From the NCBI GenBank assembly GCA_015179025.1, contig WHUX01000081.1:172004-236003 (forward strand): 64,000 bases of DNA, read 5' to 3'. The notes under the pieces were generated by a model. It saw only the letters and a program-made list of their open reading frames with translations, was not told the DNA's origin and ran no database searches. Shown here one piece after another: positions 10,556 to 22,559 of this stretch (position 1 is its first letter; the number at the start of each line of letters is the position of its first letter). The stretch comes from Terfezia claveryi. Taxonomy: Eukaryota > Ascomycota > Pezizomycetes > Pezizales > Pezizaceae. The translations under genes were made by a program, and so were the position numbers.

Positions 10556-12548
10556 ATGTCCGCAAGTCAATCTTCAGGCTCCCGAGTGCCAGCTGTACCC
10601 GCTAGAGTTCCAGACCTCCAACCCGTGGAACCTTTTACCGATGGAACACAAGAAGCATTTCATCAGTACCTCCGTGATACTCCACATCGCTTACGATTTG
10701 ATGATATTCGCTATGATCAATATAAGCAATGGCTTTTACAAGCTCAAGATTCAGACTGTGACAATAGTCCAAAACTAAGCAGAAATGAACAGAAAGCTCA
10801 CTCTCAAGTCCTACAAAAGTTTTACTTGGATGCGGATGAAAAACTTTGTTATAGAAGCGATGGAAGAGGGCTTCGAGTTCTTTGTGACTGGCAACTGTTT
10901 GGAGTAATCTCTAATACGCATTCTGCAATTCCACATGGAGGTCAAGAAAAGACATTCAATATTATTATGGAACAATATTATGGAATAATTCGGCCAGAAG
11001 TACGTTGGCTACTAAAGCACTGTAAGGTATAAAAAGACCAAGTCCCTTCTCTTATAGATGATAAACTTGAAAAATACTAAAAATTATAGGTATGCGGGCT
11101 CAATCGTCCAAATCGAACAAGACCACCACTTTAGCCAATTGTTGTTAATAGATTATTTGAATGAGTTCAAGTTGATCTAATTGATATGCGACATGAGCCA
11201 GATGGGCAATATAAATGGATCTGCCATATGAAAGATCACTATAGTAAGTGGTGTTATCTTGCACCCTTAGAAGATAAAACAGTAAGTTTAAAATCAATTA
11301 ATATAAGTAGTATAATACTAATATGTTTAGGCTGAATCTGTTGCATCTGCCATGACAGTATGGATCCAGCTCTATGGTCCACCAGAAATCCTACAGTCAG
11401 ATAATGGTGGGGAATTTAAGGGTGCAGTTAAGCGCTTATTACGAGCTTGGGGTATTAAAATTAAGCATGGAAAGCCTCGTACACCTCAAGTTCAAGGGCT
11501 TGTTGAGCAGGCAAATGGAGTTGTACAATCTCGACTAGCAAAATGGAAGACTGAGTGGGCCAACACAGCATGGGATACAGCACTTCCACATATTGCATTG
11601 GGTATTAATCGAACAAAACATTCTGCAACACTCAAGACACCTTATGAGATTGTCTTTGGCCGACCCTATCTACATCAAGCTCATCTTCCATTGGATGAAT
11701 GGGATACTGCAGAACTGGAGCAAGAGAAGGATTCAGAGGAAGAAGATCTAGATGATGGCTGGAATGAGGAAGAGGATGCTGAGTTTATTGCTACTTTTAA
11801 TCCTACGGTTATAGACCAAATTGCAGCTAGTTCTACACTTCGAGAACAGGTAAATATTGCTCTACAGCAGCGTGGTCAAGTGGTTCGAAATCGAATGGCA
11901 GAACGTTATAATAAATGCCATGCAGTTCATATTTTTACCATAGGTGAAATGGTCAGTGTAGGAATTCCAAGAGAAGACCGGGCTAAAACCGATAATAAAA
12001 GGTTATATGCAAAAGTCATTGCAAAACCACAGCCTGAACGCCACCAATTGTTAACTAAGTATGGCGTACTTGTTAATCTTTATCCAACTAAGGACCTCCA
12101 GCCAGCAACAGATCTCATGGGCTTGGAAGATGAAATTATCGATACTCCAGCTACTCGAGAGATCATAATTACCTTAGCCAATGCTACTCGGAAGGCATCT
12201 ACTACAATTCGAGTTTCAGTCTCTTGTACTTGCAAAAAGTCCTGTGCCAACCGCCGCTGCCGATGCTACAAAAATGGCCTGAAATGTTCCATCTATTGCT
12301 ATACTAAAGCAGGAGCGGATCATGACTGTGGTAATCTTTCAGCTATAGCTGAGCGAACTCAAATTGGGCTATTGGATAATAACCCAGCGGAGGACCTGGA
12401 GGATGACTTAGTGGAGGACCCAGCGGAGAACCCTGAGGAGGACCCAGAGGAGGACCTGGAGGAAATCCCAATTGACCCAGAGCTAGATGCAGCTGTTACA
12501 CCTTCCACTGCTTTTTCTGGCCGATACCGCCTACACCGGGGTCAGTGA
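10556..12548 (+). pseudogene. Ginger transposase gene with two in-frame stops
   Basis: Three exons fit: 10556..11026, 11090..11281, 11331..12548, with introns of 63 and 49 nt and a length of 627 codons. Order: an N-terminal H2C2-like region (residues about 85-160), then the rve/DDE integrase core with VDLIDMRHEPDGQYKW (first D), LQSDNGGEFKGAVK (second D) and QGLVEQANGVVQSRL (catalytic E). Then an acidic linker and a C-terminal cysteine block, SVSCTCKKSCANRRCRCYK to CSIYC, which resembles the CXC (tesmin/TSO1-like) zinc motif seen in related KRBA2-like transposases. Stops: TAG at 11132-11134 (expected Gln) and TGA at 11162-11164 (expected Arg). Both are single C-to-T changes. Confidence 0.87.
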
Positions 12549-12697
12549 TATTTTTTTTATTATATTAATACTTATTACTTGTATGTGTGTTGATAGTCTA
12601 GTTTGTATATATTTTTGATATAGTTCTAGTTAGGTATATTGTTGATAAATTCAAGTGCGCGTTATGTACCAAATCCAGTTATTAAATACTTATGTAT

Positions 12698-12758
12698 ATT
12701 GCCCGCGGGAGGCATGTGCTGCCCGCGGGCGGCCGATGCCCGCGAGCGGCCCAGAACA
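12698..12758 (-). repeat. Ginger right terminal inverted repeat
   Basis: Reverse complement of 10175..10235 with four mismatches. Three of the four differences are C/T or G/A-type; one is G/T. Confidence 0.9.
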
Positions 12759-12762
12759 TATA

Positions 12763-13574
12763 CGCTATATCTTCGTATACCTATACGTATGTACATACAG
12801 ACCCTTATAGGTGAAGTCTCTCTTCGTTGACCACTATCTATCTTATCCGCTCGCTAGTGTTGCTGCCCATAACCTTTGTTATCCCAATAATGGTATGTCT
12901 TGAGATGAGAGGTTTTTAATAGCAACACTAACAGCGAATAGACAGATGAATGGCCACTAAGGGACACTTCACCTGACTAGTATTTTTGATGAGTATGTCT
13001 GTAGGACAGTGCGAATGTATAAGTGAGTACGTAGATATGAGTATATGAATATATGAGTGTATGAGAAATCTCCTTGCTTCTCCACCTCTCTGAGACGCAA
13101 CATGAAGAGCTCTATATATAAGTACATGAAAGGGATAATGCTAACGAGTATTGGTAGGAAGCAGTATGTACTGGAGTTACGTGAGTATGTCATTGCGATA
13201 ATGTCACAATAATGTAACGTATGACATGAGTGGCATGTACTGGTGCCAACCAGACTATAAAAGTATATAAAATAGGTCAATTCCTCTTCCTTTTAATACA
13301 ATAATTCGGAAAAATATTATATACATATACTGTACATATATTAAACAAGCGACCCCCAATCCCAACCAATTTCACCAGACTACTTAGAGGTAGTCAAAAA
13401 CACCACAGTTACCCTCACCAAAAGAGTATCACACGCGCCTACGTCCCATGAATCCTCTATATATGTGATATATTTCTTTACACCCAATTCCCCCCAAAAA
13501 ATAAACAAAAACGCCTTTTAAAAAAACGAGTTGGTCCATTTCCTCCCATAACCACCTCCACCTTCCCCACAGTT
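12763..13574. other. intergenic
   Basis: AT-rich spacer between the Ginger element and the 3' end of GUF1. It includes a single-arm copy of the dispersed palindrome near 13243-13258. No gene recognised. Confidence 0.4.
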
Positions 13575-16028
13575 CTAGGTCCCATCTTTCTTCAAGAACC
13601 CATGGAATGCTTTACTATCAATGCTCACCATACCAATAGCTATACCACACAGATACCATCAATAGTCAGCCCTAATCCACCCAGTTACGTAAATAAGTAT
13701 ATAACATCCCACATACCTTTCATCTGCAACTTCTTCTTGCCCTGCTTCTGCTTCTCTAACAACTTCATCCTCCTGGTCGGATCCCCACCATACAACTTTG
13801 CTGTCACATCTTTCCTAACCGCCTTGACCGTCTCCCTCGCGACAACCCTCTTTCCCACACAAGCCTGAATCACAACCTCAAACAACTGCCTATCGACAAA
13901 CTCCCTAAACTTTTCGACCCACGCCCTTCCTTGCCTGACCACCTGGCTCTTGTGCATCACCTGCGCCACCGCGTCCACGGGGACCTTATTCACCAGCAAC
14001 TGTAGCTTCACGACATCAGAGACTTGGTATCCCGCGTCCTCGTAATCCAAACTCGCATAGCCCTTCGTCAAGCTCTTCAATTTGCCAAAAAAGTCATCGA
14101 CGAGATTTGCCAGCGGAAGTTTATATTTTAGAATGACCTGGGCTTTAGTAAAAAACTCTAATGCTACTTGTTCCCCTCTACTTCCCTCGCAAAGCTCGAT
14201 TGTCTTGCCTAGATACTCTTCTGGGACTGTGATAGTCGCGAGGACAATGGGTTCTTCGTAGCGGAAGATTTTGTTGTAGTCAATATCGTCCGTGGGAAAT
14301 TCAGCGGGGTTTCGGATGATTTTGGTGCTGCCGTCTTTGTATACGATGCGGTAGGGGACGGACGGGGCCGTGATGATTAGGGAGCCGCCATGTTCTTGAC
14401 GGAGGCGGTCTTGGAAGACGGAGCAGTGCAGGGTTCCGAGAAAGCCGAGACGCCAACCTTGTCCGAGGGCGTGGGAGGAGTCTTTGGTAAGGGTGATGGA
14501 GCGGTCGTTGATGACTAATTGGTTTATACTTTACACCCCCTAGAGTATTAGCGAAAAATGTATGGGGTGCATACATAGTTACCCTGAACATCTGTCGGGT
14601 GGGGAGCATACCTATCATCCAAATGCGTAAACTCACTCTGATCTACTGGAAACGCCCCAACAAACACCATCGGCTGCGGCTCCTCAAACCCGGGCAAGGG
14701 AGTAACCACCTTCTCCATACCCACACTTGTAAACGTATCCCCAACCTTCGCCTCCTTACTAACCTTCATCCCCGGGTTAAAAAAAACATACCCCACTTGC
14801 CCTGCGCGGAGGCTGCTCGTTGCCGTCTCATGCGGGTGCATAATCCCCACTTCTCCAACGATATACTTCTTCCCCGTGGCGAACGACACGATGTGGTCGC
14901 CTGGCTTGACGGTTCCGTCGAAGATGCGCACGAGCAGGATCACGCCCCTGTAGTTGTCGTACCAGGAGTCGACTAGCAGGAATTTAAGCGGGGCAGTGTG
15001 GTCGCCAATTGGCGGAGGGATGTTTTTGATGACGGAGGGAAGGATGGATTCGATGTTGGAGCCGGATTTGGCGGAGACGAAGAGAGCAGTGGATGGGTCG
15101 AGCTCGAAGGAGGAGGTTATTTGGGAGAGGGTGCGTTGGGAGTCGGCGTGGGGAAGGTCGATTTTGTTGATGACAGGAATGAGGGTGAGACCTTGCGCGA
15201 AGGCAAGGTAGAAATTTGCGACGGTTTGGGCTGTAGGATAAACGTGTCAGCATTGTGGGAGAGATGGAAATGTAGCTCCGTGATGATAATCATTTGCGCA
15301 CCTTGAACTCCTTGTGATGCCTATCCCCCAGCCTCACATCAGCTTCCCAATTTCTCATCCTTCCTAGGGAGGGGACTTACATCAACTAACAATAGCGCTC
15401 CCCCACAGCTCGCATAACTCCTACTAACCTCCGCTCTGAAATCCACATGCCCCGGTGTATCCACCAAATGAATCAAGTAATCCTCTCCCTCCCAATTATA
15501 CAACATCGTACATGTCTGCGCCTTCACCGTGATACCCCGTTCCCTTTCGACATCGAGTTTGTCTAAAATCTGCTTTGCGCCGGCGCCGGCAGCTATGGTG
15601 CCGGTGTGCTCGAGGAGGCGGTCGGAGAGGGTCGATTTCCCGTGGTCAACGTGCGCGACGATGCAGAAGTTGCGGAAGCGGGAGAGAGGGATAGAGGAAA
15701 TCCGGGATTCGAGGGTGGGAGGGATACGCGGGTTGGTGCCACCTTGTGAGGCATGGACGGGGGTACTGGTGGCGAAGGGCCGGGCAGACGAGGTGGTGGT
15801 GTAGATGGAGGTCGCTTTGGTGGTTGTGGTGGGGTGAGTAGTGGTGGCTGCGAGTGGGCGCGGGAGATTAGTAGATAGTGAGAGCTGTCTCAGTAACTGA
15901 CGGGAGGAAGATAGTGATGCTGATGGCAGTGTCAGAGGGGGCATCTGTATGCGATAGTTAACGGGTGGCCGAGACTGTGCCGAAAGAGCGAGCCTCCAGA
16001 TGGGGGTGAAGAACCCGCATGTTCGCAT
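13575..16028 (-). CDS. guf1: GUF1, mitochondrial elongation factor 4 (LepA-type GTPase)
   Basis: Five exons: complement(13575..13639, 13717..14528, 14612..15230, 15302..15320, 15381..16028), 720 aa, all phases consistent. Exon 2 is only 19 nt and encodes ASQGVQ plus one base. GTPase motifs: G1 [11 protein letters not shown]2 region [12 protein letters not shown]3 DTPGHVDF, G4 NKIDLP, G5 SAKSG. Domain II ([11 protein letters not shown]), domains III and V, and the LepA-specific C terminus ([13 protein letters not shown]) follow. The first ~110 residues are Ser/Thr/Arg-rich, fitting a mitochondrial presequence. ATG 16028 is chosen; ATG 15944 would also give a presequence. Family role: ribosome-dependent GTPase at the inner mitochondrial membrane that supports accurate mitochondrial translation. 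Confidence 0.95.
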
Positions 16029-16724
16029 GAGCTCGAGCCTGGAGCTGCGCAATGCAATTGGGTAGGTTAGTGAGAAGAGGAGGGAGGAAGGGGAGGGGAA
16101 GGCAGACGCGGTCAAATCGCTCAGTTGTTGCTGTTTAATTAAAGCTGTCGTATGTCGTGCCCAAGGGGTGTGTCGAGATGGAGGGGCATAAATTTGATAT
16201 TGGCGGCACGCCCCCTTCCTCTCACATATATTATAATATATTCCAGATCCATCCGTATCCAGGCCCGGAGATCGATACTTGATAATTGCAATTTTGGTAT
16301 TCAATTAATCTCGAGGCCTATTTATCTCTCTCTACAATACTGCCTCCGAGAATGCTGGTCTGACATTCATACCGTCTGGGGCAGCATGGATATTTAAATG
16401 ACAGAAGTTATCAATTCAGCTAATTTGGTATCGTGACATCGCAGCCAGCAGCAGAGAGCGGATGCGTTTCCACGCCGACTGTCCGAAATATAAAAGTAAA
16501 CAGAAAAGCTCCCTTCAGCTAGCTCTCCTACTCTCCACTCGACCCCACCTCCATAGCAGCTCATATAAAAAAAAAGGCACACGCACAAAAAAGCATACCG
16601 AGCGCTCTGTTTAACAAATGAGACTCGTAGCAAGTAATAAACCCCCTAACACTCCCACTGCCCACTCCCAGGCTTCGTGGATATTTTCTCCACAGGAACC
16701 TCCGTAACCCTACTCCAAGCCAAT
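16029..16724. other. intergenic between GUF1 and GLE1
   Basis: About 700 nt with no gene. It holds the GUF1 promoter and leader (with TATATATTATA near 16230) and the 3' flank of GLE1. Confidence 0.4.
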
Positions 16725-19700
16725 TTACAAAAACTTCTTATCACTCTCAAACTTCGCCGCCAACGCCTGCAGCCCAAACCCACCCGCAAACTTCTGCTTT
16801 ACACCAGACAACGACAACTGCCCCATAATGACAGTCACTAACTTATCCCCCTGTCGGCCATACACCTTCCTTATTGTATCCCCGGCCACCTCCAGCATCG
16901 TCTTGATGCAGAAGAAGTGCGTGTTGGTAAGTCCTTCTGGGTTGTTGGCCATGTGTGCAAGTATGAACCACAGGTTGAAGGGTGGGTAGGGATTATTGAG
17001 GTGTTGCGTGCTCATAAAATTTCTGCACAACAGAATTAGTATCACATGGGCTGACAATATGGCAAAGTGAACAAACCTTCCAGCAATCGCTGCAAATCCA
17101 GCACAATATCCCACCATCCTATTAACATGTTGTTCATCCCCCTCCCATTCACCAGTCTTCTTCTGCCATCCTAGAGCCATTCTTTGACCAACAGTCTCCT
17201 CCGGGCCCAAAACACCCTGCAGAATTGGGCATTTTTTCCATAGTCGGGCAATAATAATATCGATGAAACTCCTGCCGTTAGCCAGGAGCGGGTCTCTTGC
17301 CAGCGAAGAAACGACAGCAACACCAATAGGATTAGCAGTCTTGATAGATACTGCCGACTCCGTTTCCACTTGGCGGACAACCATTTTTCCGAGTTCATTG
17401 ATGATCCAAACAAACACCAGAGGAACTTGAGCCGGCGGCTTAACTGGAAGCCTTGGGTCGCGGTTAAGTTGGAAGATTGACGCATCCACCATTGGGCCTA
17501 CACCTAGCTCCTTGATCTCAGTCAAGGTACTGACAATAAAATTTCGCTACAATAAGTTAGAATGATAGAACCAGCAATATAGTTGTTGGAAGAACCACTA
17601 ACCACAAGACCCGTCTGCGCACTTTCTCCATTCAATTGTCCCAGTTTTGGATTTAACGCTCGCTTCCTCATGTTCACCAACTTAAATAGGTCCCGGTCAT
17701 TCTTAACTTGAGTCCGGACATCCTTCAGCGCAGCTAATAGCTTTCTCATAGCAGCGTTTTCACCCTCAAGAGACTTCCTTCCGTAATCTCCCGTCGGAAC
17801 AGCTGTGACGACTCCCTGTTCTGTTATCTTCGCCTGAGCAAGTGCCTGTTCCTTGACTACTGCCTCCTGCTTCTCTCGGGCCGCCTGTTCCTGCTTCTTC
17901 TGAGCTTCCTGAGCTTTTTGCTCTGCCTCCTCCTTTGCTTTCTTTTCCGCCTCCTCTTGTACCCTCTTCTTAGCAGCTTCTTCCTCTTGTTGCTTCCTCT
18001 CCTTTTCCTCAGCTGCCCGTTGTCGAACGGCCGCCTCAGCCGCTTGTCTTTGCCTCTCTAACTCCTTCCTCAACTCTTCTTGCCGTCGCGCTTCCTCCTC
18101 GGCACGTAGCCTTGCCTGATGGATCGCTTCCTCTTGTGCCTTTCTCTCTTCCAGTAACCGTTGCAACTGGGTATCAAGGGTCATTTCCACCTTCACCTTA
18201 TTATGGCCTTCTTGAGCCTGGTTCTGGTATTGTCTCATCAAGCGCTCGTGCTCTCTAAAGGCATTTAACCTCCTCGCCTGCTCAACTGCTTCCGATTTGG
18301 CATGCAAAGCACTCAATTTCTTTCGCAATGATGCAATACTCTCGGCCATATCTGATTTTCGTCTTGAGGGTCTGCTGGGTGATGCATAAAAGCCTCGGGC
18401 CTGTAAAGGCGAAAAATTCTGTTGTTGCGGACTTTGAAAGACAAATGGGAATGATGGAGAGGCCGTGAAACTTCGAAGTTCCGAGCCCGGTGTAGAAACC
18501 GGCGTCCAACCGGGAAATTTGTGATTCGGTGTTATAGTGTCATCACCATAGAGCTTATTATGAACCAACCAGCGAGATATTATCGCAGTCTGCGACATCC
18601 TTCTTTTGCCTCGCTGGCACAAAGTCAATACCCTCTGTGCTGCTTCCAGCTGAATTGCGCCGATATTTGTCAGTTCCTCCAATATGAACTGAATCTGGTT
18701 GTCATGATTGTCCGATTCCGCATAGTCTCTTAGGCCACAGATGAGACCTTCCAATTGATACATTATTTCCTGGGTATTTCGGTCTTCTGTATTTTCTTCC
18801 AAACCTTGTAGGATCTTTTTAATCTCATCGCCCAGAGCTTCCCGATCCATATCCTCAAGGGCTGCAAAGGCGGTAGCAGGAGTGTCATCCAGTGCGCTTG
18901 TTCCGGACTGGTAGTCCTTGGTGTATGGGGACTGGACTTGTTTCCTCTCCGAAAGAGAGCTGCTGGCACGTTTGGATGTAAGGAATGCATTTTCATCATT
19001 CCTACTTGGCCCCAGGCCAAGTGTGCTTAACCTCTCTAAAAAGCTATCTTCTGTGACTGCTAGAAATTTAGCAAGTAGCTTCGCTTCAAATGAGCATTGA
19101 TGAAACTTACCTGAACTGAGTCCCGGCCGGTCATGTGGTGAGGGTGACTTCACTGGTGAAGATTCCTTGAGGGCTGCCTAGGATCAGCAAGACTCGAGCC
19201 ATCAAATAAAAGTGCTGGTAAGTCTGATAGTGTGGCAGACTGCGGTTTGAAAGAGGAAAAGCCCATGAAGGGAAAACTGCAGAATATTTGTATATGTGCA
19301 AGGACGTCAAGGGAAGTATACGTCTTTGCGTTCGTGATGGGTGCTAGAAGCGGGCAGAAGATATTTTACCTTGAGGTCGGGGTATTGTTGCAGTGTTCGG
19401 GGAGTATACTATGCAAAACCTCGTCAGCGAGAATTCCAAGTGAAAATTGACAAGAGAAATCAAGTCTACCTGTGCCATTACGGACTGTGTGGTAACTGCC
19501 AGAGGTTTGCTTGTTTCCCCGATTATCTGGTGAGGATTAGCACCCCACCGGACCAAAGCAGATGTCTCATGAGATACCTGTATTAAAAGACAGACGGCGT
19601 TTAGTTGGTCTCTCAGACAACTCGCCCTCACACTCCTCGTCACTGCTAGAATCGTAGTATAATAACGCGCTGGGTTCCGCTCGCGGGTCTAAGGGATGAA

Positions 19701-19806
19701 GAACCTCCCTCACGCATCCGTATGAGCCAGCCGATTGCCGTTTATTCTGCACTAATTTTCGGAGCCCTGGGGATGGTCCAGATCCAACGGGAGAGGAAGT
19801 GACCAT
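16725..19806 (-). CDS. gle1: GLE1, nuclear-pore mRNA export factor
   Basis: The C-terminal exons are firm: 16725..17022, 17077..17546, 17603 to 19050. Residues encoded by about 17850-18300 form a long Ala/Glu/Arg/Gln coiled coil. The Gle1 C-terminal HEAT-like domain follows: RDLFKLVNMRKRALNPKLGQ, FIDIIIARLWKKCPILQG, and NPYPPFNLWFILAHMANNPE. This domain binds IP6 and stimulates the DEAD-box ATPase Dbp5 on the cytoplasmic side of the pore. The start at 19806 (MVTSSPVGSGPSPGLRK) and first exon 19578..19806 look right. The exon chain between 19111 and 19577 is not resolved here. The 60-nt intron 19051..19110 is a multiple of three and has no stop, so it could be retained. Confidence 0.9.
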
Positions 19807-21038
19807 GGCGATGATATTGAGCGCGTTGTAGTAGTGAATGTGCAATAGGTGCTTGGAAGTATGCAGTTTCCGTGTGGCGGTCCCTCCGATTAGGAACCCC
19901 ACCTCTTTCACCCCACCAACAAAATCAAAAATCGGATCGGACCGGAAGGTAAAGCCAGCCGTGGAGCGTCCCCTGAAGTCTAACGTCTCTCGCAGTCTCG
20001 GGCCTCGCGTGTGATGTTGAGTTGTCGTGTAGTCGTGGGGGTTTCGGGCCGTGTGAGCAGACGGTTTTACGCTCCGACTCCGAAGCGACTGTGATGCGGT
20101 TAGCCTCAAACCGCTCTGCAATCGCTCGTGCCAACCAGACTACCAGACTACTCCTTCCGATTAACTAAGCGAAGAAAACGATGGCGTAGCCGTGATGCGT
20201 TGCTGTGCTGATGTGTTATGATGGAAGGATTGGTGAATTAGAAGTTGAGGTTAGTGCAGTGGGGTGGTCCGCTTACTGTAGCGATTTATCTCGCCCCATA
20301 TGAGGTTTCCTTGACGTCGATGAAACGTTCAGGCTGCAGATGCAAAACTTGGGACAAGGGGTTATGTGTTTTCGAACTATTGCAATGAATCAGAGTAGTG
20401 CGAAAGATGTTACCCTCAACTTCAATGGCAAGGAACAGATACCTGTAACCAACATAAGTAGGGTATCTATAGGGTATCTAAGTAAGTAAGGGTACTCAGC
20501 CTTGCATACCTAGGTAATCTGCCCCTACTCCGTACTGTATGAGCCTCTGACACCCACAATCACATCAAGAAATAAAAACCTCGTAAAACTAGCCCCTCAG
20601 TAGAGGGTATAACTCCATTATTTAAAATTAAAGATACACCATATAATCTCGCTGAAACTTCCAGCTCTAACCTTTCTTTGCCGTAGTGAAGGCCTTTCAC
20701 TAATCTCCTTCACCATATCTTTTACCCACAAAATCATGCTCAAACACCCGCTCACCAGCTCCTCTCATGTTAGCTAAAACAGACTACGTCTGAAATGCCA
20801 GCTACGCTTCACTTCACTTCGTCACAGGTACCGTATGTTACTCTTTTTGGGCTTTTTGAGTCAGCTAATCTGTGATGACATCATGTAGAATCAGATAAGC
20901 CCACCCATCCACTACAGACGATCCGATACGAATATCGTTTATTATATGGGAATGTACGTTTTATTATTGATTTTTTTTATTTAATTTAGCTACCGCGCCC
21001 CAAGGAATTCCTACGAGCTTTCCATAGGTGTACTGATC

Positions 21039-21248
21039 TTATGATGTTGTCATACTTTCGAGTGAAGTCTCTGCGTAGATTTCCCAGCTCGGTCTCAGCT
21101 CGAGTAGGATTTGGTTCAGTTGGGCAACCATATTCATTACCGGGATGTTTGGCATTCTCTCCATTTCCGTAGCTGCATTCGGAAGCCCGATGGCTGAGGC
21201 TCTCATGGCCTCTGCCAGAGTATTGAATTTAGGAGGTTGTGCAGCCAT
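21039..21248 (-). CDS. small unassigned reading frame (69 aa)
   Basis: MAAQPPKFNTLAEAMRASAIGLPNA onward is a plausible small helical protein with an ATG start, followed at 21249 by a typical AT-rich leader. I do not recognise the family. It may be an exon of a larger decayed gene with 21462..21926. Low support. Confidence 0.25.
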   Translation of the reverse strand: MAAQPPKFNTLAEAMRASAIGLPNAATEMERMPNIPVMNMVAQLNQILLELRPSWEIYAETSLESMTTS

Positions 21249-21461
21249 TATACTAGAATTTCAAAGCTGTCAAACGATTAGAAACTACTTTGATTAAGTC
21301 GAACTAAATCTGAACTCACTATCCTAACTTAGCGACAGTAATAATTAGCCTTCATGCCCGAAAATAACTAACGTAGGGGAGTGGGTAATCTGGCTTGGAG
21401 TGACCTACTAGTTCCCGTGACCGACCAGACTCGAAGCGAAGCGTGGAGGAGGATAAGGAAA

Positions 21462-21926
21462 TTACAGGCAATTGTAGGCTGTTGGATTAAATTGTACTGT
21501 AAGGTCAGGATGGTATAGATGACCTTCTAACTTTTTGATTATAGCTTTCAGTCCAGTAGTACCAGCAAATATTAGTTTCGGTTCGATACATGACTTTCCA
21601 TCAGCAAAATTGTCGTTTATCCCATCCCGATCGAGCAGTCTTTCCAGAGATAGTAGTATTCCCAATAAAGTCATAGGTCCCACCTCTAAGTACTCAAGTG
21701 GTATTGGAGTCTCATCAATGTTGGAGTAGTCATATCGTCCAGTATCAGAGGTAAGTTGTAAGCGGTCGAATGTGTTTATTGATAATGAGTTGCTTCGGTT
21801 GAAGTCTAACCAGCTCAATGAGACGGTGATACTCATCGGGTATACGGGTAGCTTTTTTTGTGAAGACTCGACATGAGACACCCCATCAACGTTGAAAACC
21901 AAGAAACCAGCCGGTAGAAAACACAA
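21462..21926 (-). CDS. unassigned reading frame (154 aa)
   Basis: The frame contains MTLLGILLSLERLLDRDGIND and a balanced amino-acid composition, which is better than most chance frames here, but no domain is recognised. It could be a relic or a lineage-specific gene. Low support. Confidence 0.25.
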   Translation of the reverse strand: MCFLPAGFLVFNVDGVSHVESSQKKLPVYPMSITVSLSWLDFNRSNSLSINTFDRLQLTSDTGRYDYSNIDETPIPLEYLEVGPMTLLGILLSLERLLDRDGINDNFADGKSCIEPKLIFAGTTGLKAIIKKLEGHLYHPDLTVQFNPTAYNCL

Positions 21927-22002
21927 ATATTACTTCTGGATAGACAGTTGTAAAGATCTGTTTGGACTGCCTTCGAAACCACCTACGCTTACCGAGGGGG
22001 TC

Positions 22003-22060
22003 GTGCCAACCAGACTTCGCTTACCGCCAACCAGACTCCGCTTACCGCCAACCAGACTAC
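22003..22060 (+). repeat. tandem copies of the CCAACCAGACT motif
   Basis: Three consecutive units of about 20 bp, of the form ACCGCCAACCAGACTCCGCT. Each carries the core CCAACCAGACT that also occurs in the dispersed palindromic element. This is the only place where the core is tandemly arranged. Confidence 0.75.
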
Positions 22061-22559
22061 CCACGCCGTTCCTCTCTACACTGAACGAAAGATTGGAATA
22101 ACTTTACAGGCCAGGGAGCAGCGCCATATTTTCAGCACGGTAGCATCCTCCTCTTATCTCCTGTACATATCTTCTCTTGATTGCAATACTAGACCGAGAT
22201 TGTACTCTGAGGGATCTTAAAGTAGCTAGCTGCCTCAATTTGATTTGGAGGCCGGTATTCTTTAGTAATATTACATACTATCCGATGGTGGATCCAAAAC
22301 ATCAACACTTCAGTTTTTTTTTAGCCTTGCTATAGCTCCTCTTGACTCGCTTTATTGGACTGAGACGGTGGTGGAGACTTTCTGATTTGGTTAGGCCCAT
22401 ATCGAGTTGTAGAAACTGCCTTGACTTTTATAGCTATATTCACTGACAGTGCTCGTGAAGGCTTAATCCTCTGGTTCTAATCCAAGTGGTGAGCCACGTT
22501 CATTCCTGTAGACGAGTTAGGACCATCGGTATATGCAAATAATGAGGCTTCTGAACATA

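Larger units (their letters stand above)
10171..12762 (+). mobile_element. Ginger-type DNA transposon (integrase-like transposase), complete with TIRs and target duplication
   Basis: The element proper is 10175..12758 (2,584 bp). Its ends are 61-bp inverted repeats that begin TGTTCTGGGC and agree at 57 of 61 positions. It is bordered by TATA at 10171-10174 and 12759-12762, a 4-bp target duplication. Inside is one transposase gene with a retroviral-type integrase core. TIRs starting TGT, a 4-bp duplication and an rve-type integrase are hallmarks of the Ginger superfamily. The coding frame carries two stop codons, so this copy is not autonomous as it stands, although both ends look intact. Confidence 0.88.
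19807..22559. other. gene-poor, repeat-bearing stretch
   Basis: GLE1 upstream region followed by about 2.4 kb without a confident gene. It holds a copy of the dispersed palindrome arm (20128-20142), a three-unit tandem version (22003-22060), two weak reading frames (listed) and, near 22395-22470, a diverged copy of the sequence that encodes part of the frame at 38723-39193. Confidence 0.45.
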
